Assembly (NCBI GenBank): GCA_903813345.2 | Contig: CAIIXF020000009.1 | Span: 6,382,030-6,446,029, forward strand | Direction of reading: 5' to 3' | DNA from: Owenia fusiformis | Lineage: Eukaryota > Annelida > Polychaeta > Sabellida > Oweniidae | DNA length: 64,000 bases | Part shown: positions 14,606 through 28,000 of the stretch, one piece after another | How the letters are laid out: each line of letters begins with the position of its first letter | How positions within the stretch are numbered: the first letter of the stretch is position 1 | Program-made: the position numbers and the translations under genes | Notes under the pieces: model-generated | The model's input: only the letters and a program-made list of their open reading frames with translations | The model's database searches: none | What the model was told of the DNA's origin: nothing

Positions 14606-17213
14606 TGAGCACTTGTGAATAAGATATAATTAGTTAATGTTATTTGAGGCCAGATTGGTTGGAACAGGAAGAATCATTTGTAGTTATTGATTGAAGCTTC
14701 TTTAATTTTTTAGCTCACATGGTGAGCTATTGCAATCACTCAACAATAACCCAGATGCGAGTAGAAATTATCTTGATTTACGTCATTCAAAATTCAGTCA
14801 AAGTAATATCATATTTGAAATCCACATGTAAAATTACATCTAGAAATAAGTGTTTATCAACTTTGAAAAATTAATTTTCTTTGAAAATGTGACTTCTAGC
14901 TCGGGGAGATTCCCCATAGATCCCATGCTATAAAATCACAAAAATGAAATATCTTTTTTAGTGGACAGATAATATTTTGCTTTACTGGACATATTTTCAT
15001 TTGTATAAGTATCAGACACATAAGGGTTATATGAAAATTGAGCCACTTAAATTGATAATATTCAAGTTTAAGGGAACTTTCTTATATACCTGCCATGTTA
15101 ATTGACCCGAATCAGCCACCTGGTGGTGAAACTGGTAACTACTTACTCGCATTTGGGTAATTGGCCAGTTTTAAAACGGGTGTCGATAGGATTCCTGTCT
15201 TAAAGTCCCCGATAAATCGGGCTACGTATACCGCCGTGTTTACATTAGGGGATTAGAAGAGTTTATTTTTTATTTAGGTATGCAAGCTACGTATATCAAT
15301 ATTAGGCCTTCATTCATGTACTCGTGTGCATGTAATCAGCATGCCCTTCAATATTATGTAAACCAGGCTATTCAAGTACTGTATAATGTACACTATTTAT
15401 GTGTGTACTACATACAATACAATTCCCTGGGAAACAAAACACAAATACTTTTTATATGTTCAAAATGAGCCATTTGATTGATGCAAACACTAAATAGCTT
15501 CATAAATAACATCTACAAAGTATATCTAATAGTAATTTTCAATTTCAATGGTGAAGCTTCCCTGGTTACGATTATATGGGAAATCATCACGAGACGAAGA
15601 TCGTTCGCCTTCCTGGCTTACCTCTGAATCGTGTACCCGGTAATCTCTTTATATAGTTTAGCGAGAGCGGTGCGCCTGCGCAGTTTTAAACTTTGGCGCA
15701 CACTTTAAGTTTTTTTTGTTCAACATCAATATAGGACTTCTGGTTCAAAAGTTTGACTATTTTCAAAATGGTCGCCATTTTTGTCTCGTGAAATTCACTT
15801 TTGGCCCATTTCCTGGCTTTACAAATAATTTCAGGTGTCTGCATTGTAAAAAACCATGTCCATGTAAAGAATAGTTGTATGAAATAATTTTGTTACAAAA
15901 AATCAGTAAAAAAGTTGATTTGTCCATCTATCGTTAAGTTTACTTCTGGACCATTTGCCTTAAAACCTCTGTCAATAGCTTATTTTTGTTCAACATCAAT
16001 ACAGAAAACTCCCCTATGGCTCCTGGTTCAAAAGCTCGCCTTTTTTCAAAATGGTCACCATTTTTGTCTCGCAGAACTCACTTTGGCCCATTTCCTAGCT
16101 TTACAAATAATTTCGGGTGCCCTGCATTGTAAAAAGCCATGTCGCTGTAAAGAGTAATGGACCTTTCCAATAAATCCTGACCTCTATTTGTGAACCAAGG
16201 AAACTTCAAACTAGGGTATATTGACTAGATTTATGATGTCATACTTAACAGGTAGTAATGTTTGCAAACAAAATTGAAAGAAGTTTTTGAAAATTAGCAA
16301 TATTTTAATCCTATTTCTGCACTGAAATTGTAAGAATGACATCATAACGAATAGATGGCAGGATTTACTGGATTGGTCTATTGTATGAAATCATTTTGTT
16401 ACAAAAAATCACATCCATTTTTTTATTTTCTAAAGTGGCAGAAAATAGAGAAGTCATCTGTCAGCGTTGACAGATTGTAGAATGTTCATTTTTAGGACCT
16501 TTTTTCATCAAGTTTAATGTTAGGTGTCCTAGTACAGCAAAGCAATGGATAAACTGGGAGGCTAACTTGAACACAGTTTCAAAAATGAATTGCCCTACAG
16601 ATTTGGTTAATATTCTTAGAGGTGGTGACGTTATGGGTGTATAACCTTACTCAAGAACAGATGACAAAATGACCACTCATTTCGAGATGGCTGGTATTCT
16701 TGTAAAAAATTAATCATTGACTACTATTGGAAGGATTTGGTTCTAACTTAATTATTATTATGTTGGGGACAAAGATAGCCACTGAATTTAAAATGAAAAA
16801 TACACTTTTGATACATACCATAATTGGTCCTGTTACGAGCTTAGTGGGAATACGAAGTACCTCTGATCAAGAAGGAATTTCTGAAATACCAGTTGTCAGA
16901 TTTGGTTCAGAAATAATTAGCTGATGCCTTGTGGTCAGAGGACACGGCTCAAGAAAGCATTTTTAAAATGGCAATAGAATTTAAAATGGCCACCATTTTT
17001 CAGAAGAAACATTTCCTGATAACACAAATATTGGTTCTAAGATTTGATCCATATGACTTCTATTTGAGTAGGAAATTCTAATATGGCATCGTACATAAAT
17101 GGCTAGATATTTTGACCTTGACCGTCTTGGACCTATACATGACTTTTTCATTTTTAAGGTGTCATTAAAATAACGATGAAAACATATATTTATAATATTA
17201 AAACAAACAGTTA
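14606..17213. other. Convergent intergenic region between RPS9 and ATP5MF
   Basis: No gene recognised. It is mostly dispersed repeats: an AGCTCACATGGTGAGCTATTG element at 14712; a TTGTTCAACATCAATA(T/C)AG unit at 13329, 15718 and 15985, followed at the last two sites by CAAAATGGTC(G/A)CCATTTTTGTCTC; and a block shared with PMS2 intron 8 (14755-15140 versus about 26425-26550, both with CAGCCACCT or TAGCCACCT and GGTGGTGAAAC or AGTGGTGAAAC). An element inserted at TTAA is listed separately. Confidence 0.5.
15200..15708. mobile_element. Possible TTAA-flanked insertion within a dispersed repeat
   Basis: The dispersed repeat that is continuous at 13300-13350 (GATTCCTGTTTTAAG then TTTTGTTCAACATC) is interrupted here. 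GATTCCTGTCTTAA ends at 15203, about 500 bp of unrelated DNA follows, and TTAAG then TTTTTGTTCAACATC resumes at 15705. TTAA flanks both sides (15200-15203 and 15705-15708), and the insert ends in AGT and ACT. Long terminal repeats are not evident, so the class is uncertain (piggyBac- or Kolobok-like target choice). Confidence 0.5.
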
Positions 17214-17219
17214 TTTATT
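17214..17219 (-). terminator. ATP5MF: ATP5MF polyadenylation signal
   Basis: AATAAA on the minus strand, about 210 bases after the ATP5MF stop codon. Confidence 0.45.
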
Positions 17220-17428
17220 CTCTGTAGCAGTACACAGTTTCAAATGTAAACCTTAATTCTGTCTGTAAAATCACCAAATATGTTGCATATTTGTCCTTTG
17301 TTGTAAATAAGTTTCGAAAAGCCACACAATGCGACATTATATAAGGAGAATCATCACACTACTACAGTCCTTGCTACTACTGATTTGGCTGGTATTCTTT
17401 CTATAAATTATCCTAAGTTGTGTGCAGG

Positions 17429-20400
17429 TTAATGGTACTTGGCATGACGATGGTATGCTGAAAATAGAAGACATTTATTTTAGACGACATATTTATTTCA
17501 TAGGAAGTGGGACATATATTGCATATATATTTCAATTTGGTGCCCACTTTTATTTTGGTAACTTTATACAGTACAATGAAACCTGCATATCTGAACATTT
17601 TTCTATGTTTATATGAACACTTTTTCTTGGTCCCAGAATTATTATTACTTCCATTGACTTACATGTTTATAAAACCTTGAAATATGAACACCTGGTAATC
17701 CAAACACTTTTAACCAGTCCCAGTAGTCTTCAAATTAGACAAGTTTTACTGTATTGCTACTATAAAATATAAATCATTATTTAGAAATCTGTTCTTACAT
17801 CTAGACTTCATGCCTCCAAGGAAGTACAAGAAACAAAGACCTCCTACAAGTTGGGCAACTGGGGCTACACCTGGCTTTTTAACTAGGATCCATTTCTGGG
17901 CATATCGATGCCACCCTGGAATGGGAACAAAATACCATTATAAATGTTATAAGTTTTCTTGTATAGATGGCACACTGCAAATCAGTGTTACATGTATGTC
18001 TTTCAATGTTGGAACTTGGAAGACATCAAACTAATAAGAGAATTATGATGTTTCAATGAAACTTGATCATATAGCTCTGGATAATGTCAGCTCAATGCAA
18101 GATATTTAAATGCAAAATGTCACCACCTGCCATTTGTTACAGATGCTGACTGCCGAACATGGTCCACAAAATAGTTCGAGGCTATAACAATACTGTATGT
18201 TACTACTTCTGGCAGTGCCACAAGAATCTCTAGATTTCTCACTCAAATACACCCAATATATTTTTACTCATTGGCTTCTCACCTCTGCTACATGCTCTGA
18301 CAATAGCCCCCGGACCAAAGCTACGTCTTGACAGCCAGCTTCCGAGTTGTCCCAGTTTCACTTCACTCAGGGCAGCATCAGCTGGAAAAACACAAATACT
18401 GTATTATGCATATACTGTATTGCGAAGATATTTCTGATGTAAAATGAAAATCTTTGTGTTCTGCCGATGAACATACATATTAGAATTCAAATATACTCAG
18501 GAATGTATTGAAGAAGGTCATATAAGTGTGCAACACATAGGGGAAATGGTCCTAATTATTGTACAATTGTCCTAAATGGCTAAAATATGCAGTGCATAAT
18601 GCACCCACCATCTTTTAAACCAGTGTTACGAAAAACAGTTCAACACCATTACTCCCAATCTTCATGATTTATTCATATTTAGAAATATCTCTTCATTTTT
18701 TAAGAATTGTTTACTTCCGCTTTTGTCATAAATGCTATTGCTCAAGAAGTGAAATTGGTCTGACAAAATTAGACCCCCTCCAAATAAAGACAGAGTTTTG
18801 TTGATATTTTACACTAAGACTGATAGAAAAATGATCATAGCATATGTATGTATCTTTACAGAGAAATGTATACAGTATCGTGAAATGACATCTGAAACAC
18901 AACTGTGCGATAATTAGGACCACCGCACATGCAATAGTGATCTGCAGTATTGCCGGAAGTACTGTTACGGTGGCATTCTGGTCTAACGCAAGATTAAGTG
19001 CTTAACATCGACAGATCGATAAAAAGCGAAGAAAAGTAATCTTCTCACATTGGAAATATTTTCATTTTGTTTTTGTTTCCTTTTTGAAGAGTTAGGCCAA
19101 AGGACTTGGATTATTGGTTTTGCGTCCTTTTAAAATTGAATATCATCATGCAAGCAAGGTGAAAAACAAACACAAAAATAAAACAAAATTGAAAAATTTA
19201 CCGTTTTCATTAATTTTCCTTTTAAATCTTTTGATCGGCGGGCCTGTAGTACAATCTATAGTCGACTGTCTAGAGGAAATGACCATTCCTTCAAATATTG
19301 TACTAACAGTGGTCTTCCCACCCAATCCCATGGCAAAATAGTCAATTATTCCATTGATTTTCACACAAACCAAATGTGACATGGAGGCTGCCATCTTGGT
19401 TTTAGTACTGCACTGAACGAAATGTTGTATTTGTGGGAATTTCCCCGGGAATTTTAGATGTTTTAGGGTAAAAATGTTTGTGTTTGTTTTTTTTACTTTT
19501 GGTCAAACTGTACACGCACGCGGACGCAAAACCAATAATCCAAGTCCTTTGGCCTTAGGGGTGCCACCTGGCGAGTGGAAGAACTTGTTTTTCTTTTTTT
19601 TCAATTTGAGGAATGACTACATTAAATAGCTGGCTGTAGATGTCTTAATTCAATGCAGGAATTATCGATAATCAGGAAAGACATTGATAAATCATGACTA
19701 TATGTTGTTGTTTGTATGAAAAGGACCAAATTCACCACCAAAAACTTGCAAAATCTAAACTCGGTCACAGACCCAAAACTGCGGTATTCGGTAAGGTATT
19801 TAATTGCGGTAATAACTAGTGTTGTCGCGATGTGCCATAATCGTACATCAGCAATTTTCAGTAGTAAACATCGATGCACTCGCGATGTACATCGAGAAAA
19901 AGTTCGAGAAAAGTGCACTGAAATACCGAACGCTAATGCACTAAAATATCGGACAGAGTAAATTAATAAGAGTACGCTGGTACATCCGGGAACATAGTAA
20001 CGGTGAAATAATAGTAAAGTAATTTTTTTAGATTAATGGTTCATTTGACTAGCTAAAACAGTTTTAAAGCGAAAGAATATCAGAAAACATTTGAAAATGA
20101 AATAAGACATGAAAAAAGGTAAGCAATTTGCGTCAAAATAAGGGCGATTTTTAGCAAATTAAAATTGTTTAAAAACATCGATGTTTTGTTTCAGACATCG
20201 ATGCATCGCCAGAACCAGCTTTGGCGGTGTATATCGCGATGTATCGTTTAATCGCGACAACACTAGTAATAACGGCACCAGTTTTTACTACCATTTGGAA
20301 CACTGACATGCGAGTCTAAGGGGTCTTAAAGTGTTAGTGTTCAGAGATTGAGAAATGTCAAACTACTTAAATTTTAGAAGAAAGGTTGATCTTTCGTCTC

Positions 20401-20917
20401 ATATTCTCAAAGTAAGTTGAAGTTATCATATATGAAATCATCAGTAGTTTTCCAGAGTACCCGTGCGGTGATAGGACCATTTCCCCTATAGCCTAGTATT
20501 TTCTCCAATGTTTAAAAACACTGCCTGATAATCATTGAAGCCAGAACATTCTCTCTGACTGTGGAAATTGAAACGTAAACGCATAAACGTAAACGGAGGA
20601 GTAAAGAAAGCAGCTGAGCATTTCAATTTCAGTCGTCAAGATTCTCTAGCGGTCTATAGTGTGTGAACAAAGACTATCTTATGTATGAGACCAGTCAGGC
20701 AGTCTTTGAAAGATGTAAAATTAGCTGCAATTTCAATGCAGATTTGATTGAATATTATTTTTCAAGCAATCACCACAATATTAGATTCCAGAGTTACTGA
20801 CATGATAAAACACTACTTACGTTTTCCATAATTCACTGCTGGGTTGTAAGGACCATGGACCTTGGCATTGTAACCTGCTGGATATCGCCCAACCCCGGCT
20901 TTTGATAGAAAATCCAT
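17429..20917 (-). CDS. ATP5MF: Mitochondrial ATP synthase subunit f
   Basis: A small membrane subunit of the Fo part of ATP synthase in the mitochondrial inner membrane. Exons: 20821-20917, 18283-18381, 17799-17915, 17429-17457. All junctions are GT-AG and in phase, giving exactly 113 codons plus stop. The N-terminal RYPAGYNAKVHGPYNP and NYGKPD resemble the insect form (YPAEYNPKVHGPYDP...YGK). EVKLGQLGSWLSRR is the conserved core, GWHRYAQKWILVKKPGVAP matches the region before the membrane span, VAQLVGGLCFLYFLGGM is the single transmembrane helix, and HRHAKYH is the typical end. The last coding exon is only 29 bases. Intron 1 (18382-20820) is filled with two MITEs. The gene is head-to-head with PMS2. 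Confidence 0.92.
17571..17758. mobile_element. Pogo/Tigger-like MITE, copy in ATP5MF intron 3
   Basis: Starts ACAGTACAATGAAACCTGC and ends GACAAGTTTTACTGTATTGC. Inside are TATCTGAACA, TTGGTCCCAGAATTATTATT, GAACACCTGGTAATCC and AACCAGTCCCAGTAGT, words shared with the copies at 38538, 52198 and about 52760. Non-coding. Confidence 0.6.
18104..18210. mobile_element. GTCACCACCTG-family MITE, partial copy
   Basis: AAATGTCACCACCTGCCATTTGTTAC begins this fragment in ATP5MF intron 2; CCATTTGTTACAGATGC and CACAAAATAG follow. It matches the complement of the fuller copy at 44025-44163. Other copies are at 24333, 34588 and 53553. Confidence 0.55.
19092..19557. mobile_element. Harbinger-type MITE with TTA target duplication
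   Basis: Terminal repeats beginning GGCCAAAGGACTTGGATTAT are identical over 33 bp at 19095-19127 and 19522-19554. TTA flanks both (19092-19094, 19555-19557), the TWA duplication typical of PIF/Harbinger. The 460-bp body carries, on the minus strand, an open frame starting MAASMSHLVCVKINGIIDYF and ending KRKINEN before a possible splice donor (GGTAAAT). It may be the first exon of a longer parent element. Confidence 0.85.
19809..20273. mobile_element. hAT-type MITE with 8-bp target duplication
   Basis: Inverted ends TAGTGTTGTCGCGAT (19817) and ATCGCGACAACACTA (ending 20265) enclose 449 bp. The 8-mer GTAATAAC is present directly outside both ends (19809-19816 and 20266-20273), as for hAT transposons. 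ATCGATG and TCGCGATGTA words recur inside each half. It lies in ATP5MF intron 1. Confidence 0.88.
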
Positions 20918-22009
20918 GATCTCTGATCTTCAGAATTCTTCGATAAAGATGGCTGCCAGAGAACTACTTGCGGCATGCGCGTAATACTTACTCTGATATT
21001 TGAAATTGTACCTGTTGTTTTGATTAAAAATGCATTAAATTAATAATAGTATTAATTAATCTCATTGTTATTATGTACAATAGCAATATCTGTTATTGTG
21101 ATGAACAGTGAAGAAAAATTTAGCGAAGAACTATTTTCAATGCGGATGTGGTGAAAAAAAGTGCTCTTCGGCTCACTAAATTGAAAATTGAAATTTTCTC
21201 TTGAACTCGACTTTTTGGAGAAAAGACAGATGATTTAACCAAGGTAACACCTCTTTTTATAGCTTAGTATATTTATGTTCACTTTTACTTGATTTTTGTC
21301 AAATATGGTTATTAATTTAGTAAAGAATACTACTTTTCGCACAATTTTTAACATTTTTGTTTTCCCGGCTTTTTGTAACTTTTAAGTTTACAGGTAGCCT
21401 ACATGTAGATGCAGCCTACTATCCTATTAGTCAACTGAATACTTTTCCTGGAAATACATAACCCTAACGTCAAGACAGTTCAGTATCAGTATGCATGCGT
21501 GTCACCGGTCATCTTAGTGCTCGTACCCGTCATCTCAGTGCCCATATCTACATATATACTTTGAGGGAAATAGATTAAGAAAAACAATCTACAGTATACT
21601 CTAAAAACCTTGGTGTCCGACGATCCAATTCAGACATCATGTTCATGTTCAAAATCTGAACTTACACGTGTTCAAAAAACAGAACTTATGTGTTGATCCT
21701 GTCAAGGTATCTCGCATGTGTGCTATGCAACATTTTGTATATAGTGTATGGCAGCCATAATTTTGCTATTGAGTTCATTTTCAGTTCTAAACTATGATTT
21801 ATATTGGGGTGGGGTTTCAACTAAGGCTCTCTGCCCTTTCATATATATTCTCCAAACTTAATAAAACATTTTGAAATCAATTTTGGTGGTAAAATATTTT
21901 AGTTTAGTATGTCACAAAGTAAAATCTTTAAGATGAGAACTTTTTACTCTCCAGAAAGGAATTATATACAGAGATACATGTATGTTTCAATTCTATTTAC
22001 AGCTAGATA
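20918..22009. promoter_or_regulatory. Divergent promoter region between ATP5MF and PMS2
   Basis: About 1.1 kb separates the two start codons. At 20947-20958, AAAGATGGCTGCC matches the YY1 core (AAGATGGC(G/T)GC), common at start sites of nuclear genes for mitochondrial proteins; it lies some 30 bases upstream of the ATP5MF ATG. A splice acceptor at 22001-22002 shows that PMS2 has at least one upstream non-coding exon within or beyond this region. I did not locate it. Confidence 0.45.
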
Positions 22010-25000
22010 ATGATGTCTGGAAATATTGAGGCCATAGACAAGGGTACTGTTCATAGAATATGCTCGGGCCAAGTAGTGCTCAACTTAGCAACTGCTGTTA
22101 AAGAGCTTGTTGAAAACAGCCTTGATGCAGGAGCTAACAGTATAGAAGTTAGGCTGAAGGAGTATGGCAGTGCTATGGTCGAAGTCGTTGATAATGGCTC
22201 AGGAGTGGAAAAAGATAACTTTAAGGCCCTTAGTAAGTTTCTACGAGATAAAGCTTTATTTTTAGTCAATGAATATTCTCAACATGAATCTAACATGGGG
22301 TTTGCTTGGTCCAAACCCAAGTATATTCATCCATTTGTACTACAGTAAAATCTGTCTTAGTGAACACTCCTGTCGATTGAAAACCTTTGTTTCGTGAACA
22401 CCACTTCAAGACACATGTTCCATGATTCCTGTATAGAATTCCCTCTCTGTAGTAAACACCCACCTACAGTGAACACCTTTGTAGCTCCATATGTGTTCAC
22501 TATATACAGGTTTTGCTGTAGTTTTTTAGAAGTTTAAAGAATTTAATAACTATTTTTAGATATCATTACAGTATTTCATTTCAATATTTAAATGTTTTAT
22601 ATTTCAGCTTTGAAGCACCATACATCTAAACTCAGGGAATTCTCAGATCTAGAAGGTGTTGAGACATTTGGCTTCAGAGGAGAGGCACTCAGTTCACTAT
22701 GTGCATTAAGGTAAAGTTGGCACAATAATAAATTTTCATATTTAAAACCCATTTCAAGTATAAACATACAACAGGATTCAAATAGCAAGTAATTGGATCT
22801 TGTAGAAATTCAGTAGGTTGGTAATTTAAAATTACATAATTACTTATTAAACAGATAGGAAATAATATTAAAAATTGCTTACTTTTCAGTGATGTGGTTG
22901 TGGTTACAAGGCACAAGGATGCCTGTGTTGGAACACAAATAGACTTCAATCACCATGGCAATATCACTAAACAAACAAGTTTAGCAAGACAAGTATGTGT
23001 ATATTTTTTATTAATAAATAATATATTTTAATGTTTAAAATTCTGACTAATTAAACATGCATATTATTTGTATATTTATGCAAATTGTTACGAAGCTCTT
23101 TTACTTTGTTTTAAGTGAATGAAACTGATTTTGCTAAAATGGAAAAGAAAAACGACTGGACAAATCAAGATTGAATTTCATAGGAATATGGACTTGATGA
23201 ATTTCAATTCAAAAGGATACTGCTTCTTTCCCAGTGTTTTTTCCCTAGTTTATTCTTTCTGAAAGGCTTCACATTTTTTTCATTTATCTCAAAGTGCATC
23301 CAATCAGACACTGCACCCATCTCATTTACCTTGCATCCATTTTATTTAATGCACACCCATTAAAATCAATTCACATCCAACATAGGCTATAAATGAAAAA
23401 TCTCTGGTTGTATTAACCTGATCTAACATACAAAGAAGCAGTATGAAACACCCTCTGCTCCACCATTTATAAATATAAACCATTATGACGCTTATGTATT
23501 CAAGATTGGTACAACAGTACGACTGCAACAATTGTTCTCCACTCTACCAGTGAGGCACAAGGAGTTCCTGCGTAATCTCAAGCGGGAGTTCAGTAAGATG
23601 GTGCAGGTCCTCAATGCTTACTGTATTATATCATCTGGTGTGAGGATAATATGTACAAATATCTTGGAATCTGGGTGAGTTTTGCAAGTGAATATCCACC
23701 ATTTTCTTGCTCCGTTTTATAACACATTTCAATATTTTTTCACTTTGGCACATTCACATACATGTTGATGATGCAGGGGTTTCATTAGCAGCAGGCAACA
23801 GGCGATTTTCACCGGCTGTTTTAAAAAAATCGCCTGTTGTTTTTAGGGACTTTTCCATGTTAAACTTATGATTTCCATTAATTTTTTTGCCTGTTGTTTT
23901 CATTTAATTAGCCTGTTGTGAGAAATTCAAGTGAAACCCCTGATGATGTATGAGTTTTGTGAAAGAAAATGACTGTATGAATGAATGTTCATTGCTATAC
24001 TGAATTAATATTAGTCTCAAAACCACTAGGTTACTCTTATACTGTACATCTATCTTGATTCAATTCAATCATTTCAAATTAACGTTGAGTCTGTTCTCTT
24101 GAATCTTAATTTGACTTGAGAGGTCTTGTGAAATATCTGTGCAAAACAATTTAAATTGTAAAAATCCTATGAAAATCTTTATTTCCAGTAAGAAGAATAT
24201 TGTCCTGTCAACCAACTCCAATTCTTCAATGAGAGATAGCATCACTAATATATTTGGTCCTAAACAAGTAAGGTCCTAATTAACATTCTTTTGTCACTGT
24301 TCTATGCATTGATAAGATAATATTACCATAATGCATAAACACGCAAAATGTCACCACCTGCCATTTGTAACTGACATTGACACACTGAATGCCAGCTGCC
24401 GGATGCCGCCACAAAAAAGTTTGAAACCATGAATATTAAAGATATGAAAATGAATGATAAATATCTTAACATTTTCATAAATCTAATTGGGAATGTATAG
24501 TATATTGAATATTGTTCATGTATTTGAATGTAAAAAATCAACATAAGTCGAATATAAAACTTAATAAACTATTAAAGGAAAATCTGTTACTAAACAGAAG
24601 ATAGACAATACTGTTTCTTCTGGTCAATGGCCTGATACAGTTACATTAGAAGATACAGTAAATGCATGCAACAGTTTCATTAGCAGCAGGCAATGTGATT
24701 TTATCTCATGGCCAGTATTAACTAAAATCACTTGTTACTTTTGAGGAATTTTTCTTGTAAACCATAATTTCCAATTATTTTTCCTATTGTATTTTTTACC
24801 TGTTTTTGTGTTCTTTTTAGATGCAGAGTCTGCTAGAGATTTCTCAGCACAGACCAGAGGACGATGTCTGCCAGGACATGGGCATTAAGCCTGAAAAAGT
24901 TGATGAACAACCTTTCAAGTAAGATTAAACAAACAATGACTTATTTCCCAAAAAATGATATTGTGCTTAAACAAAGCTGATGTACAGCCTTTCAAGAAAG

Positions 25001-28000
25001 ACTAAGTAATAAACAATTACCTGTTTTCTTAGAACATGAAGAATGATATGATGCTTAAACAAAGCTGAACATCCATCAAAACTTGGTACAAGAAAAAGGG
25101 GTGGCTCCTATACATTTCCATACTAATCCACACATTTCAAACCTACAGATTCTCAAAAATAAAATACTACTCTAAACCCTGGGTATTTTGGGTATTTTAT
25201 TGTATGTGGACACAAATACATTGCTTCAAGTCCATGATTCATATTGCTATCATTGTACATGTGCTGCTATAGAGATAAACTCTTGTGTGATGTCTTTCAG
25301 AATCAGTGGCTATATATCGCAGTGTGTTCATGGACAAGGAAGGAGCAGCGCAGACAGACAATTTATCTTTATAAACAAGCGACCATGTGATTTCTCTAAG
25401 GTATTGCACTAATGAAGAGGCAAACATGTTTTGTAAAAAAATTGTAAGACTCAATTATTGTCAAGTAATTTTACGATGCAAATTTTGTAATTATGTGCAA
25501 TAGGACATACAAATGTATTTCTAATGCATTTTATTATGTTCTCTATGATAATTAATGAAACATTTCATTATTTTAAACAATGAAAATCAGTTGGGATATA
25601 CTGTAATGAAGTCCTATGTCACTCAGTCCATCTGGAAATGCAGTAGAATTTTTGTTCATCCAATGGCTCAATCATCCTATCTCTAGATCATACTCCAGGA
25701 TCAGCCAAACTCTGGATCATCATTCCCCTAGTTCATCTCCTTCCCTTGGATCATCATATCCCTGGTTGTTCATACTATACCCCTGCATCAATCTACCCCT
25801 GAAACATCCTATTCCTGGATCAACCTAACCCCAGAACCTCTCAACCATGTAACTCACTTCTTGAACCTGATCCCCCCTTGGACCTCTTAAGTTTGGGCTG
25901 TAACTAATAACTATTTGATGACTATGTACAGTGAAACCTGTAAAGTGGAACACCTCTTGAAGGGAACACCTCTGAAAGTGAAACACTTTTCAGAGTCCCA
26001 AGATCAACTGACTTATATTAAATAAAACCTCTGTACGTGGAACACCTCTGTTATGGAAACACTTTTCAGAGTCCCTAGACCAACTGACTAATGTTAAATG
26101 AACATCTATAAATGGAACACCTCCCAAGTGGAACATATGTATCAAAAGTGCTCCACTTAGACAGGTATTACTGTGTAAGTGTGTATCAAATGCAGTACAA
26201 ATGTAACATTTTGTTTGTTTAGGTGACGAAGTTAGTGAATGAGGTCTACCATATGTACAACAGACATCAGTACCCAATGGTGGTCCTAGACATCAGTCTT
26301 GATAAACGTAAGCAGGTCATTTTTAATTCAATTCACTTAATACCAATGATATCATTAACAGATAAATTTCAGAAGTTGTAGTGGGGGTCTAAGTAACAGG
26401 CTCAGTGCTATGCAATTGACTAGATGCAAGTAGAAATAATCTTGATTTGATCGACTTAATCTGAGTTAAGAAACAGTTATTCCTTTATCTCTCATTGCCT
26501 TCCGTGTTATCTGACCCGAATTAGCCACCTAGTGGTGAAACAGGTAAAGCCAGCATCTCCAAGTGAATGATTTTGTTTTAAAGATTATATGTGAAGATGC
26601 ATAAAGCAACTACATGTAGTTGTCTTGTTCATATATTATTCAATTCAATTGATCATCCTGCTGTCTTTTTACAGAATCAGTAGATGTCAATGTCACCCCA
26701 GACAAACGCCAAATATTCGTACTACAGGAGAAACTACTCCTGGCTACATTAAAGGTTAGAAAATCTTTGTGTTTTTCTTATAAATTGTTCTTGATAAAGG
26801 CATATGTGATTCCATTCCCTTCCTTTGACACAATCCTCAAAGTGTAAGAGATTAAATCATATACTGCTTAAGTTGCATAGTGAATGCAACTTGGACTTGT
26901 CAAAAGTGTTCAAATTTGCAGTGTTCAAATTTGTACCAAAAAGTGTTTATATTGCATATTGAGAGATGTTCAGTTTAGAAAGGTCTCACTGTACATGTAC
27001 ATGTCTGCTAAATGCATTTCTTGTTTGTTTTGCAGACATCATTAGTGAAGTTATTTGAGCCTACATCCTCCATGTACCAGATGCATGTACCTACTAAACC
27101 AATAGGTGTCACTCCTGTCACACCTGATAGCACGTCCCCAGCTACAGATAGCAAAAACATTCAGGTATGTCCTTTGAGCCTTTGTTTCCAGCTAGTTTAA
27201 GAATGTCTGTATATAACATACCTTTACACAGTCAGGCAATTCATGTGTCTATTTGTTAAAATAGATGATATAGTGTGTGACAATGTGTGACATCACCTTT
27301 GCAAGGATGAGACCTACCTTTTCGGTTTTAATGTTTTGAAATTTTTATGTCCCCATCACATGGTGTGGGGCCATTTTGTTGGCCTCGGCGTGTCCATCTG
27401 TACGTCCATCCGTGCATCCGGCAGTTTTCTCCTAAACTGCTACAGATATCACCTTCAAATTTTCAGGGATTACTTACAAATGCATACAGATGTGGTGTTA
27501 TTGTGTTTCAGGGTTCATCAAGTTCTCTCCTTGCCAAGATGAAGCGTACATTCACCAGTGCTTTTTCACAGCAAGATACCTCAGACAGAAAGGCTAACAG
27601 TCAACCCAGCAAACGTAACTATTTTAGCATTTCTATGTACTATTTATCATTTGTTTTTATGTCTCTGATGAAAGATAATTGCTTTCATGGATTATAGAAC
27701 CAAGTATGATATGCCTAAGGGATTATTGAATTATAATCAAATATTGAATTCTTGGGTATATTCAATTACCATACTGTTAACAAATTTCATTGTGCATGTA
27801 TCATATCATTGATTTTGTATGCTGAGTCTTTGGATTAATATTTTGTTGGACATTGTCATTTCAGAGCCAAAGTTGGATTCCTTCTTTGCGAGCACTCCTC
27901 CAGTTCCTTGCAGTAGTCATGGAAGACAATCTCCTTCACATAGCTCTAGTTTATCATCCCCCTACTCTTCAAAAGAGGAACAATCTCCAAGTAAATTGAC

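Noticed and set aside
19146-19394. Independent small host gene
   Set aside because: It lies entirely between perfect terminal inverted repeats with a TTA duplication, so it belongs to the mobile element.
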